Origin: Micromonospora echinaurantiaca
GTDB lineage: Bacteria > Actinomycetota > Actinomycetes > Mycobacteriales > Micromonosporaceae
Length of the DNA: 64,000 bases
Direction: 5' to 3'
NCBI RefSeq assembly: GCF_900090235.1
Contig: NZ_LT607750.1
Span: forward strand, 1,996,501 to 2,060,500
This document shows positions 41,801 through 49,663 of the stretch, piece by piece (within the stretch, counting starts at the first letter, position 1; each line of letters begins with the position of its first letter). Below the pieces are notes generated by a model. That model saw nothing but the letters and a program-made list of their open reading frames with translations. It searched no databases and had not been told where the DNA came from. A program made the translations under genes and the position numbers.

Positions 41801-44043
41801 GGAAGATCCCGTACGTGCTGCCGATCTACCTGGACGTCAGCTCGTTCCCGTCGGGTGCGCACCCGCTGGGCCGCATCGGCCGGGCCATCGCCTCGGCCGC
41901 CGAGGCGCTCGCCGCGCAGGGCCGGTTCACCGACCCGGTCCCGCCGCCGCCGGCCGAGCCGGACGACGCGCAGGCGTTCATCCGCTGGTGCCGGCGGCTG
42001 CGGGCCGCCTGCGCCGAGCGGCTCGGATTCCTCGTCATTCTCGACGAGGTGCAGGAACTGCTGAAGGACCTGCACGCCCGGCAGGAGCTGGGTCCGGTGG
42101 CCGCCAGCCTGCGGACGATCGCCAACAGCGGAGCCGTCGCCCTGCTGCTCTGCGGTTCGTGCACCGGCGCCACGCTCAAGGCGCTGCTCGCCGGTACCGC
42201 GCTGCAGGACGAGTTGCAGACCGAGACGCTCGGCTACCTCGACCGCCGGGCGACCGAGCAGGTCTTCGAGGAGGGCTTCGCCGGGACGGCCCGCATCCTG
42301 CCGGAGGCCAGGGCCGAGGTGTGGCGGCTGACCGAGGGCCACCCGAACCACATCCACCACATCGGCAAGGACGTCGCCCTGCGGCTCACCACCGATCGCC
42401 GACGGCTGGTCACCCGGAGCCTGGTCGGCGAGGTCGGGCTCGCCATGGCGAAGACGTCGGCCGCCACCATCGGCATCGTCAAGCTGGACACCGAGGGGCC
42501 GGACGGTCGTGACCTGCTCGTCCAACTCGCCAACCGGGCGCAGGGGGCCATCGACCTCGGCGAGACGGCCGAGCTGAAGCGCGAACTCGACGCGCGGCAC
42601 ATGGACCAGATCGATCGCTACCTGCTGATCGGCCTGCTGCGGGTGGACCGCGAGCAGTACCGGTGGGCGAACGAGATCATCAACCTGCACGTCCAGCACT
42701 TCGCGGAACGGCAGTTCTCCCAGTTGCGGTTCACCATCGAGGAGAGCCACCTGCACGCGAGCCAGTACGAGACCCAGCGGACGTACTCGCTGGGGCCGTG
42801 CCGTACCCGGCTGGTGATGCGGGAGGGGCAGCTGTTCACCGCGAAGCGGGTGACCCACACGACCGACACCGGCGGGCGGTCGCGGGCCGACTCGTCGGCG
42901 CTGACCGGCGACGAGACCGCCAAGCTGGTCGACGAGTTCCTGACCTACCTGTCCCGCACGCCGCTGACCGGGGTGCCCCGGTACGTCGGCCGGGAGGGGG
43001 ACTGGTTCCTCTTCGACCACGCCGAGGGCCGCTCGCTGGCGGAGATCGCCCGGATGCAGCGCGACGTGCCGACCGAGCCGTACAAGCTGGTCCGGTGGAT
43101 CGCGGCCGCGTGCGACGTGGTGGAGCGGGTGTTCCGGCTGCGTGGGATCACCCATGGCAACATCAAGCCGGGCAACGTGATCGTGGACGACACCACGGTC
43201 AGCGTCGTCGACTGGGGTCGCGGCACCCAGGACGGGTCGGCCAACCCGATCAGCGGCGGCACCCCCGGCTACCTGAGCCCGGGCTATCTGCGCCGGCTGG
43301 ACCAGGACGAGGGCGGCGCGCTGCCGACCGACGACGTCTTCGCCCTGGGCGTCGTGCTGTACCAGATGCTCGACCCGAACGGCGAGCTGCCCTACGGCAC
43401 CGAACTCGCCGACCTCGACACCGCCGGCCGGCCGGCCGGCGCCCGGCCGTTGCCGGTGGAGTTGCCGCTGATGGCCTGCCTGACCCGGGCCATCGCGCTG
43501 CGCGACGAGGACCGCTACGTGACGGCCGGCGACTTCGCCCGGGACCTGCGGTTGGCGGTGCCGGAGGCGGCACCGGAACGGCCGGCCGAGTTTCCACCCG
43601 CGCCCGCGCCACCCCGCACGGCGGGCCAGAGCCTGATCATCCACAGAGTCGAGGAGATGAACGTGACGAAGGACGGGATCAGCATCGAGGGCAGCTCGGT
43701 CACGGGTTCGGTGGTGGGAAACCGGAACCGGATCGGGACCTTCGCGGTCAACGCCGGGGTGGAGACCTCGGAGCTGACGGCCCGGATCGCGCAGCTCGAG
43801 TCCGCCGTCGAGGCGCTGCGCGCCGAGCTGCCCGCGGGGGTCGCCGACGGCGTGGCCCGGGACCTGGCGGCGTTCACCGGCGAGGCGACCGCGGAGGCGC
43901 CGCGCCCGGACCGGCTCCAGCGCATCGGCGCGGACATCGTGGACGCCGCGGAGACGGTGCCGGCGTCCACCCCGCTCTTCCAGCGGGTCGGGTTGCCCGT
44001 GATCACCCTGGTCAACGAGATCATCAACATGATCGCCGGCTGA
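35830..44043 (+). CDS. Giant helical-repeat / STAND-like NTPase / pseudokinase protein
   Basis: About 2,737 residues. GTG 35830 or, with a better ribosome site (GGGGGTGA), TTG 35836. Order: residues 1-1820 mostly helical repeats with TPR texture (two copies of an AAWNLGCA...LPEQRAALE module near 611-700 and 1035-1131); about 1830-1920 a beta-sandwich; then FFGRNAEL, Walker A GPRKVGKTS (1969-1977) and Walker B LVILDE (2068-2073) with a TEGHPNHIHHIG block as in STAND/MNS NTPases; 2317-2590 a Ser/Thr-kinase-like domain; finally a beta-like repeat and coiled coil. The kinase has HGNIKPGN (2442-2449) where HRDxKxxN is expected, so the catalytic Asp is Asn, although DWG (2461) and FTAKRV remain. 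Likely a regulatory or conflict-type switch, not a metabolic enzyme. Confidence 0.88.
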   Translation: MSLSITEEEPPRTDVAAQALVAVVDADAHDALAAVPGSILRDAAVAAALLVREAALLASIVTPDDRRRDEAGSRAVRLLGRLCDAAYAGEDHQLSQLLDWFARAWLGRPFNGAIYGDRHLPEAVHAPLAALTEQAGEAPVMICAAAHRELERVLAELERDASRLSAIDREVTGPLFVRPVREVIEAARAGQPHDAGLLAERPEDLVAAVNRTLREPIPTNGRRWPLLVRATEQIQDHVRRSIELGRLAQGAVAPPAVPGDTLPAPLDELVAVALTAAEPPPVGERLPETLARAALAHAGTPELGCRVAGVLEGLDIATAEVEEALSPLQDLHERVLEYAARCPDDAEVEEVAALIGAGIADCDLGYARDGLDLLAVTVRGAELRRRLTRTGNRIEAMPPDLAGGAGPHLRAARIAVAEQRFEDAEFHLTEIDGLTGPRPRTGPTPRPPAAPATPSLADFKRRRDGSDVPTLSAIEQAVADGDRDELLALARRLGRPDTVELVDAMIDRFATDGEVAEALLSGLPPRQRPAVLHRLAEVRRARGDEAGAEEAARRSRPPVPPAELTVASPLPAADLLVPRINSSTGADDARPSATELADALADETRAGSAISLGWAVGQYVFAGDPLRGLELYRECAERFYGNATLAWNLGCAYAAVGCRDEAVGALRYFLDIMADRVPAEQRAALTEFLRHNGVPAPEPTPPPVPVALPQHVMQAQEKAAKALYEQGQAEAALRRIRRLLRLAPHSPGAFLLLRICREQRWLDQAREAVAEIAAAGAANWRHHYELARIAVEVDAADLAEEHLRTAADLGASMDELYRLRQRIGAGGPVAGARLDGAAEPATGASALPPLPQPRDLVREVRAAIADPYDPSHLVGLARQALMVMPSAATVIVDEVLAAPHADELVGELVRFLPAEGQLTAVLVLAPELGRAGRTRDAIDLLRGVETVARPTELPRVWLTLQRLMRDAGIDPDGEPGGWLRLPATPGPPRSDGPALAPPPWITEIAVTSGTPPAVHRAHQVQLEQGPAAAAQLWRDAVAAGFGLALPNALGTLVLTGRAAEAVALYRQTSDRLYLVASAAWNLGCAFAYLGDLESAGAAFEYHTRVTSRTYLPEQRAALERLFAELGRPLPMPVAHPGWRPVPSPRSAPAGGVSAARAVEAFRRAPDAHRFIVASSALRAEMADAPPDRRRLLLAQIEEMFAELPSPTAHPYAEHIRALALAGEDQRAWTMVLDCLDRFDLAAELLAPALALATGRARVTQLEEILTRQADGGDYTRYLTLAKLARKRGDGPARRRYAEAALLHNPSSAEARKLLGRGAPPAENRPIWERRSALEDLVRSMTTREPVEVLKQLPDYSAEIKRLESRAVDVLTPYPPCDEFLDIEDEARPAVDAGIRAARHEDWPLAATEFGAALQLQPRHLGVARNTAGAFIRLGRLSDARAIAESISYSHHGRLLLAQLAYAEKDLDRAADHLAELSVAGVPEANAYAFGLAGLRLHLQNRPREAAEALLRRAEDALPGRPEFSTAMAAVIADSHGHDDLVRRAVGLLFTPRLTSRQAVDWAIERQRLEALGAPHAPELRPADLERLVDHFAGQDPVRLRNFLDRLADRLPAARNREVRLLRARVAEECGLIEDAFAARFGLLDPNARDRRAMLDDLTAFCERTLYLEGLDRVLEVKREWQLLTPVDSDRAEAQRSSIEYRRSVYREKINATLWEIQRIRTDDDIARVEPPLAALTDRLLGFTEGTGVAQAVHRLAGLWRRCVELLPQVGGPVTDVGLRSELLTVLRQIRSLQTGLGSPVVEEAAATVGKWLYGRWEQIARDQRSSTGAIEVNVLAATRIVGGPVEAVVEFTAHVEVRELRVRLGGQTTNLGRMDAEEQRTEGFCADVAADDVSLTVTFQTADGLRDEIVRQLALEVGDQHEHPVRSLFTPNVTATGDMFFGRNAELEKLRLEYGEAHTRNATIRSLTGPRKVGKTSLLQWLETDGPPESWKIPYVLPIYLDVSSFPSGAHPLGRIGRAIASAAEALAAQGRFTDPVPPPPAEPDDAQAFIRWCRRLRAACAERLGFLVILDEVQELLKDLHARQELGPVAASLRTIANSGAVALLLCGSCTGATLKALLAGTALQDELQTETLGYLDRRATEQVFEEGFAGTARILPEARAEVWRLTEGHPNHIHHIGKDVALRLTTDRRRLVTRSLVGEVGLAMAKTSAATIGIVKLDTEGPDGRDLLVQLANRAQGAIDLGETAELKRELDARHMDQIDRYLLIGLLRVDREQYRWANEIINLHVQHFAERQFSQLRFTIEESHLHASQYETQRTYSLGPCRTRLVMREGQLFTAKRVTHTTDTGGRSRADSSALTGDETAKLVDEFLTYLSRTPLTGVPRYVGREGDWFLFDHAEGRSLAEIARMQRDVPTEPYKLVRWIAAACDVVERVFRLRGITHGNIKPGNVIVDDTTVSVVDWGRGTQDGSANPISGGTPGYLSPGYLRRLDQDEGGALPTDDVFALGVVLYQMLDPNGELPYGTELADLDTAGRPAGARPLPVELPLMACLTRAIALRDEDRYVTAGDFARDLRLAVPEAAPERPAEFPPAPAPPRTAGQSLIIHRVEEMNVTKDGISIEGSSVTGSVVGNRNRIGTFAVNAGVETSELTARIAQLESAVEALRAELPAGVADGVARDLAAFTGEATAEAPRPDRLQRIGADIVDAAETVPASTPLFQRVGLPVITLVNEIINMIAG

Positions 44044-44082
44044 CCGCCGCGCGGGGCCGGGGCGCCCGCCCCCGTTCGCGTC

Positions 44083-44952
44083 CTACCGGGAGACGTGCTG
44101 CGTCTCGGCGAACTCGTCGTCGCCCTCGTTCCAGCGCATGACCACGGCGAACGCGCGGCCGTCCCCGAGCGCGCCCATCAGTGGCCAGGAGAACTCGCTG
44201 CGCGGGATGATGTCCGGGGTTTCGTCGCCGTACAGCCGGGGCGGGGTGCCCTGGCCGGCGAGGCTCTCGACGCTGACCCGCACCCGGTGCGCCGCCGCCT
44301 CCCCGGCGTTCGTGACGACCAGCCGTTCCCGCCGGGTCCGGTACCGCACCGCACCGCGGTCGTCCCGGTACTGCTCCCGCTCGCTGTCGTACCGCGCGCG
44401 CAGCACGGCGCGTTCCCGGCCGCTCGGGCGGCGGGGCACGGCGCCGAGGCCGAGCAGGTCCAGATCGCCCTCGATCGCCTGCCGCACCTGGTGCCCGAGG
44501 TCCTCCGGGCTGGCGTACGTGCCGAGCAGCCCCAGTTTGGACAGTTGCTCCTGGAACGACCGCAGCGCATGCACCTGCTCCAGGTCCGCGTCGCGCGGGA
44601 TGGGTTCGGTGGAGAAGTAGACGTGCACCGGTTTGCCCGCGGCGTGCGACCGTTCGATCTCCTCGGCGGTGCCGGACACCGCCGCCGCCGTCGCCATGCC
44701 GAGCCGCGAGTCGAACAGGGCGATCACGATGTCGGCGCGGTCGACGAGCTGGTCGTTGATGACGCTCTGCGCGCTGCCGCCGAGCCGGGGCACCGCGTTG
44801 GTCTCCCACCGCCGGGGGAGCAGCACCACCTGTTCCCGCTCGGCCCGGGCGGCGTTCCAGCCGTGCAGGGCCTCGGTCACCGCGTCGCGTTCCGCCGTGG
44901 TGTCTCCCGGCGAGGCGATCAGCACCCGCAACACGTGCGCACTGAAGGGCAT
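44083..44952 (-). CDS. DUF4062-like (TIR-related fold) protein with C-terminal beta domain
   Basis: 289 residues from ATG 44952 (a TTG three codons earlier exists). VLRVLIASPGDTTAERDAVTEAL is the characteristic first strand and helix of DUF4062-type domains, followed by DIVIALFDSRLGMA and GTAEEIERSHAAGKPVHVYFS, the second and third strands. This fold belongs to the TIR/SLOG-like nucleotide-binding group often found as effector or sensor in conflict systems. From about residue 200 a beta-sandwich (RLVVTNAGEAAAHRVRVSVES) follows. It converges on the giant gene with 39 bp between stops. A functional tie to that protein is inference from neighbourhood. Confidence 0.8.
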   Translation of the reverse strand: MPFSAHVLRVLIASPGDTTAERDAVTEALHGWNAARAEREQVVLLPRRWETNAVPRLGGSAQSVINDQLVDRADIVIALFDSRLGMATAAAVSGTAEEIERSHAAGKPVHVYFSTEPIPRDADLEQVHALRSFQEQLSKLGLLGTYASPEDLGHQVRQAIEGDLDLLGLGAVPRRPSGRERAVLRARYDSEREQYRDDRGAVRYRTRRERLVVTNAGEAAAHRVRVSVESLAGQGTPPRLYGDETPDIIPRSEFSWPLMGALGDGRAFAVVMRWNEGDDEFAETQHVSR

Positions 44953-45096
44953 GGCGACCAACGTAGCGGACCGCGACGACGGCCGGACCGGGCCCGTCAG
45001 CCGCTGGCCGCGCCACCCGTCCGCGGCTGGCCAGTGACCGCGCGTCCCCGGCCGGATCCCCGCCCGGGCCCGGCCATCGGGCCGGTCATGCCGTCG

Positions 45097-45669
45097 TCAA
45101 CCGGGCGCGTCGGTCCGTTCCAGGAAAAGCAGTTGGGCCCGCTTCTCGGGCAGGTCCACCTGCGGGCCGGCGACGAATCCGCAGCGCAGCAACCGGCGGA
45201 TCGCCCGCTCGTTGCGCGCGTCCGGCTCCACCACGATCCGGCGCCGGTCCGGATCGGACAGGACGAAACGGAGCATCTCCGCGACCACGGTGGCGGTGAA
45301 CCCGTGCTCGGTCGACGTCGGCGGGCCGAGCAGCAGGTGGATGCCGTAGTCGCCGGGGCGTACGTCGTAGCACTCGCCGACCGGGTCGGCGTACGGGTCG
45401 TAGGTCTGCAGCAGCGCGACCGGCACGCCGTCCCGGTGCACCAGGTACGCGTGGTGCGTACCCAACGAGTCCAGGTACCGGTAGATCTCCGCGACCCGCT
45501 CCCGGTCGGCGTCGAGCATCCCCCAGAACCGGGCCCGCTCCTGGCTCACCCAGCCGTGCAGCAGGTCGATGTCGGTGTCCGGGTCGACCGGCCGGATGGT
45601 CACCGCCCCGAAACCGGGAACGTCCCGGGCGTACCGGTGCGGATCGGCGACGCGCTGCTCAGCGTTCAT
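45097..45669 (-). CDS. Siderophore-type N-acyltransferase (AlcB/IucB/MbtK/DesC-like GNAT)
   Basis: 190 residues. After VTIRPVDPDTDIDLLHGWVSQERARFWGM, the signature of the Acetyltransf_8 (siderophore) group, come VALLQTYDPYADPVGECYDV, GIHLLLGPPTSTEHGFTATVVAEMLRFVL and VVEPDARNERAIRRLLRCGF. These enzymes acylate a hydroxylamine of lysine, ornithine or cadaverine to make hydroxamates. It lies 1 bp downstream of the penicillin-acylase stop, in the iron island. No NIS synthetase, amino-acid decarboxylase or N-hydroxylase is in the window, so the rest of the pathway must be elsewhere. Confidence 0.87.
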   Translation of the reverse strand: MNAEQRVADPHRYARDVPGFGAVTIRPVDPDTDIDLLHGWVSQERARFWGMLDADRERVAEIYRYLDSLGTHHAYLVHRDGVPVALLQTYDPYADPVGECYDVRPGDYGIHLLLGPPTSTEHGFTATVVAEMLRFVLSDPDRRRIVVEPDARNERAIRRLLRCGFVAGPQVDLPEKRAQLLFLERTDAPG

Positions 45670-45670
45670 C

Positions 45671-47704
45671 TCACTCCTCGGTGAGCTGGTCCCAGTCGGT
45701 GATCACCCGGGCCAGTCGCCCGGCCAGCCAGAGCGGCTGCTGGTCGTGGTGGTGCGGGTCGTCGGGCACACCGGAGGCGCCGTGCGGCACCACCCAGCGG
45801 CTCTCCTCGCGCCGGGCCAGGTCCCAGACGTACCGGGCGACCGGGGCGCGCAGGCAGGCGTCGGTCACCCCGGGCACGCTGGAGGTGGCCAGCACGCAGT
45901 CGTGGTCGCCGGCCAGCTCCGGCCCCGGCGCGGCGTCCGGCTCGGGCAGCGCGCGCCACGGCGCGAGCCGGTGCCGCTCGCCCCAGCTGCCGCCGGGGTC
46001 GGCGGCCACCTCCTCGACCGCCGCCCGCACCAGCGCTGGCCGGTCCACCTCGGGCAGTCCGGTCCGCAGCAGCGCCTCCAGCGCGTAGCCGACCCGTGGG
46101 GCGAGCGCCAGCCAGGGCCGGAACAGCTCCGGGTAGGCCGGCGGGTCGGCCAGCGCGGCCAGCGCGGGGTGGGCCACGAACCGCCGGACCACCGCGGCGC
46201 GCAGCGCGGCGAAGGCGCCGGCGTCCACACTGCCGGCGTCCATCCGGCGGTCCCAGCGGCGCAGCCGCTCGCGCAACGCCGCGGCCAGCGGGCTCAGTCC
46301 GGTGAGCCCGTCGAGCAGTGCCAGCAGCGGCTCGGCCGAGGCCAGGTGGGTGTCGGTGTGCACCCGAACCATCTCCTCGGCCCGCCAGGCGGTCGACGCG
46401 TCGAGCAGGTGGCGGATCCGGTCGGCCCGGTGCGGCGGGGCGAACTCCACCCCGAGCGGCGCGGCCAGGCCGCGCTGGTTCGCCATCACCGCGACGCCGT
46501 CGACCTCGGCCCGGGGGAGCGGGCGGTGCCAGCCCTGCCAGGCGTGTCCCGGCTCCCAGGCCGGCACCACCCGCAGCCGGTTGTCCGGGTGCCGTACCGG
46601 CACCGCGCCGGCGACCCGGTGCAGCAGGCCCCCGGCGGTGTCCGCCGCCTGCACCACGTTCACCGGCTCCACCCAGTGGTCGAAGGCCGCGTCCACATCG
46701 GCGACGGTACGCGCCCGCAGCAGCGCGGGCAGCGCGGCGAAGCCGAGCTCCCCGGTGACCCGGGGCGGGTAGCGCAGGCTGACCGCCGTCCCGTCGTCCG
46801 GGCCGCCGGCGATCACCGGGCCCCGGTCGGTCTCCACCACCTCGACCTCGACCGGCGCCGACCCGGCCACCTCGATCGTCTCCAGGTGTGCCCGGACCGG
46901 CCGCCAGCCGTCCGGCCCGTACGCTTCCACCGCCGCGCCGCGCCGGCGCAGCCGCTCGGCGTACAGGTCCTGGTAGTCGGCCATCGCGTTGGTGATCGCC
47001 CAGGCGACCTCGCCGGCGTGCCCGAAGTGGCCGATCCCGGGCACCCCGGGCACGGCCAGCCCCAGCACGTCGTACTCCGGGCAGGCGAGCCGGACCTGCT
47101 GGTAGATGCCCGGGTCCTCGACGAAGCGGTGCGGGTCGCCGGCGAGCAGCGCCGCCCCGCTCGCGGTGCGCTCACCGGCCACCAGCCAGCCGTTGCTGCC
47201 GGAGGTGGCCGGCCCGTCGGTGTGGAAGAGGGTGACCGCGGCGTCCCCGAGCCGCCGGGCCACGTGCTCGCGCCACAGCTTGCCGGGGAAGCCGGCGAAG
47301 AGGATGTGGTGGCTCAGCCAGAGCGCCAGCGGGGTCCACGGCTGCCAGCGGCCGGGAGCCAGGCCGGTGGCGGCGAACTCCGGGGCCCGGGCGGCGCCCT
47401 CGGCGAGGCCGGCGTTGACCCCGTCGACGTAGTGCCCGACCCAGCTCGCGGTGGTCGGGTCGAGGCCGGCGTGGCAGCGCCGGGCGGTGTCGTCCAGCCG
47501 GACCCGGCGGGCGAACCGGTCCCACTCCACCGCCTCGGCGCCGAGGAACGCCGCGCTGGTGCCCTGCGACCGGTGCCGCTCGACCTCCAGCTGCCAGGCC
47601 CGGTCGACGGCGGCGTTGCGGCCCTGCGCGAAGGCCAGCTCGTCGGCGCTGTCCGCGCGCAGGTGCGGCACCCCCCAGGCGTCCCGGTAGACCCGGATGC
47701 TCAT
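45671..47704 (-). CDS. Penicillin-acylase-family Ntn hydrolase
   Basis: 677 residues from ATG 47704. The self-cleavage site is TSGSNGW: Ser170 would become the N-terminal nucleophile of the beta chain after removal of a short linker, with an alpha chain of roughly 169 residues. FAQGRNAAVDRAWQLEVERHR and GIGHFGHAGEVAWAITNAMADYQDLY are family blocks. No signal peptide was seen, unlike periplasmic homologues. Family members cleave or transfer acyl groups on amides; PvdQ edits pyoverdine, and penicillin-amidase genes (desG) accompany some ferrioxamine clusters. Beside a DesC-like acyltransferase and an iron-siderophore importer, a role in exchanging the acyl cap of a siderophore is plausible. Confidence 0.9.
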   Translation of the reverse strand: MSIRVYRDAWGVPHLRADSADELAFAQGRNAAVDRAWQLEVERHRSQGTSAAFLGAEAVEWDRFARRVRLDDTARRCHAGLDPTTASWVGHYVDGVNAGLAEGAARAPEFAATGLAPGRWQPWTPLALWLSHHILFAGFPGKLWREHVARRLGDAAVTLFHTDGPATSGSNGWLVAGERTASGAALLAGDPHRFVEDPGIYQQVRLACPEYDVLGLAVPGVPGIGHFGHAGEVAWAITNAMADYQDLYAERLRRRGAAVEAYGPDGWRPVRAHLETIEVAGSAPVEVEVVETDRGPVIAGGPDDGTAVSLRYPPRVTGELGFAALPALLRARTVADVDAAFDHWVEPVNVVQAADTAGGLLHRVAGAVPVRHPDNRLRVVPAWEPGHAWQGWHRPLPRAEVDGVAVMANQRGLAAPLGVEFAPPHRADRIRHLLDASTAWRAEEMVRVHTDTHLASAEPLLALLDGLTGLSPLAAALRERLRRWDRRMDAGSVDAGAFAALRAAVVRRFVAHPALAALADPPAYPELFRPWLALAPRVGYALEALLRTGLPEVDRPALVRAAVEEVAADPGGSWGERHRLAPWRALPEPDAAPGPELAGDHDCVLATSSVPGVTDACLRAPVARYVWDLARREESRWVVPHGASGVPDDPHHHDQQPLWLAGRLARVITDWDQLTEE

Positions 47705-47795
47705 CGCCGGCTCCCGCCACCGGCCGGACGATCGGGCGCGCCACGCCGGGCTGCCCGGTCGGTCACCACGCCACCGCACCGCGCGGTCGGGTCGC

Positions 47796-48638
47796 TCACG
47801 GCGCCACCGCACCGGCTCGACGGCGGGCGGCGGGCACGACCAGCGGGGTGCCGCTCTCCGGGTCCTCGATGACCCGGCAGGGCAGCCGGAACACCTCCTC
47901 GACCAGCTCGGCGGTGACCACCTCGGCCGGCGGCCCGGCGGCCACCACCCGCCCCTCGCGCATGGCGATCAGATGGGTGGCGTAGCGCGCCGCGTGGTTC
48001 AGGTCGTGCAGCACCGCCACCAGGGTGCGGCCCTGCTCCTCGTGCAGCCGGGCGCAGAGGTCGAGGATCTCGATCTGGTGGGCGATGTCGAGGTACGTGG
48101 TCGGCTCGTCCAGCAGCAGCAGCGGCGTCTGCTGGGCCAGCGCCATGGCGATCCAGACCCGCTGCCGCTGCCCGCCGGAGAGCTCGTCGACCGCGCGGTC
48201 GGCGAGGTCGGCGACGCCGGTGGCGGCCATCGACTCGGTCACGATCCGCTCGTCCTCGCGCGACCACTGCCGCAGCAGCCGCTGGTGCGGGTAGCGGCCG
48301 CGGGCGACCAGCTCGGCGACCCCGATCCCGTCCGGCGCGATGGACGACTGCGGCAGCAGCCCGAGGGTCCGCGCGACGCTGCGCGCCGAGCGCCGGTGGA
48401 TGTCCTCCCCGTCCAGCAGCACCGCCCCGGCGGCCGGCCGCAGCAGCCGGGACAGCGCGCGCAGCAGGGTCGACTTGCCGCACGCGTTCGGGCCGATGAT
48501 CACCGTGAAGGACTGGTCCGGCACGGCGACCGTCAGGTCCTGCGCGACGGTGCGGCGCTCGTAGGCGAGCGTCATCGCCTCGCCGCTGAGCCGGTGGGCC
48601 TGCATGGTCGGTGCTCCGTTCTCGTTCGTGGTCGTCAC
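47796..48638 (-). CDS. Iron-siderophore ABC importer, ATPase (FecE/FepC type)
   Basis: 280 residues from GTG 48638, overlapping the permease stop as GTGA; ATG 48605 is an alternative with a ggagc site. Walker A GPNACGKST, Q-loop LLPQSS, signature LSGGQRQRVWIAMAL, Walker B LLLLDEPTTYLDI and H-loop LHDLNHA are complete. It powers uptake through the two permeases encoded just upstream. Last gene of the permease-permease-ATPase operon. Confidence 0.95.
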   Translation of the reverse strand: MTTTNENGAPTMQAHRLSGEAMTLAYERRTVAQDLTVAVPDQSFTVIIGPNACGKSTLLRALSRLLRPAAGAVLLDGEDIHRRSARSVARTLGLLPQSSIAPDGIGVAELVARGRYPHQRLLRQWSREDERIVTESMAATGVADLADRAVDELSGGQRQRVWIAMALAQQTPLLLLDEPTTYLDIAHQIEILDLCARLHEEQGRTLVAVLHDLNHAARYATHLIAMREGRVVAAGPPAEVVTAELVEEVFRLPCRVIEDPESGTPLVVPAARRRAGAVAP

Positions 48639-49663
48639 AGCCGGCCGGCCTTCCGTTCGGTGGCGAGCAGCCAGACCAGGTAGCCGCCGCCGATCACGCC
48701 GGTGACCACGCCGACCGGCAGCTGGTGCCCGCTGAACGCCCGCTGCGCCACCTGGTCGGCGCCGACCAGCAGCGCAGCGCCGACGGCCATCGCGGGCAAC
48801 AGGCTCGGCCCCGGCGCCCGGGTCAACCGGCGGGCCAGGTGCGGCGCGGTGAGCGCCACGAACGAGACCGGCCCGGCGGCGGCCGCGGCGAGGGAGACCA
48901 GCAGTACCGCCGCGCCGAGCAGCAGCAGCCGCACCCGCTCCACCGGTACGCCCAGCGCGCTGGCGGCGTCGTCGCCCAGCTCGATCATGCGCAGCGCCGG
49001 CCCGCAGCAGAGGAACACCACCGGCACCAGTACCGCCAGCGCGACCAGCAGTGGCAGCGCGTTGGCCCAGCCCCGACCGTCCAGGCTGCCGGTGAGCCAG
49101 AGCACGGCCCGGGCCGCGTCCATCAACGGCGCCCGGGTCAGCAGGTAGCCGTTGACCCCGGTGAGGATCGCGGTGACCCCGATGCCGACCAGGATCAGCC
49201 GGAAGCCGGGCAGGCCGTGCCGCCAGGCCAGGGCGTGCACCAGCACCCCGGTGACCAGCCCGCCGGCCACCGCGGCCGCGCCGAGCGCCAGGCTGCTGCC
49301 GCCGGCCACCACCACCAGCAGCGCGCCGGTGGACGCGCCCTGGGTGAACCCGAGCACGTCCGGACTGCCCAGCGGGTTGCGTACCAGCGACTGGAAGACC
49401 GCGCCGGCCAGGGCCAGCGCGGCGCCGACACAGACGGCGGTGACCAGCCGGGGCAGCCGCAGCTCGGTGACGATGAACTCCTCCGCCGGGCTGCCGCCGC
49501 CGGCCAGCGTGCGCAGCACGTCGGCGGCGCTCATCGGGTAGTCGCCGCTGCCCAGGGCGAGCACGCCGAGGGCCGCGGCGAGCAGCGCGCAACCGGCGCC
49601 GACGACGAGCGCGCGCGGGCGCAGGCGCAGCGACACCCCGCCCGGGGTCCGCAGGACGATCAC
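48635..49663 (-). CDS. FecCD-family siderophore permease (second)
   Basis: 342 residues from GTG 49663, overlapping the preceding permease stop as GTGA. Ten or so hydrophobic helices; LRLPRLVTAVCVGAALALAGAVFQSLVRNPLGSPDVLGFTQGAS is the FecCD hallmark, and the coupling loop ALGVPVERVRLLLLG faces the ATPase. Forms the transmembrane channel with the neighbouring permease. Confidence 0.94.
   Translation of the reverse strand: MIVLRTPGGVSLRLRPRALVVGAGCALLAAALGVLALGSGDYPMSAADVLRTLAGGGSPAEEFIVTELRLPRLVTAVCVGAALALAGAVFQSLVRNPLGSPDVLGFTQGASTGALLVVVAGGSSLALGAAAVAGGLVTGVLVHALAWRHGLPGFRLILVGIGVTAILTGVNGYLLTRAPLMDAARAVLWLTGSLDGRGWANALPLLVALAVLVPVVFLCCGPALRMIELGDDAASALGVPVERVRLLLLGAAVLLVSLAAAAAGPVSFVALTAPHLARRLTRAPGPSLLPAMAVGAALLVGADQVAQRAFSGHQLPVGVVTGVIGGGYLVWLLATERKAGRL

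Noticed and set aside
35815..43644. A 2,609-codon open frame on the minus strand opposite the giant gene
   Set aside because: Its translation is Arg/Gly/Pro/His-rich without domains, while the plus-strand frame has Walker, kinase and TPR motifs; it is a GC-skew shadow.
44044..44082. Terminator hairpin between the giant gene and the DUF4062-like gene
   Set aside because: GC-rich but only short, interrupted pairing could be found; not strong enough to list.
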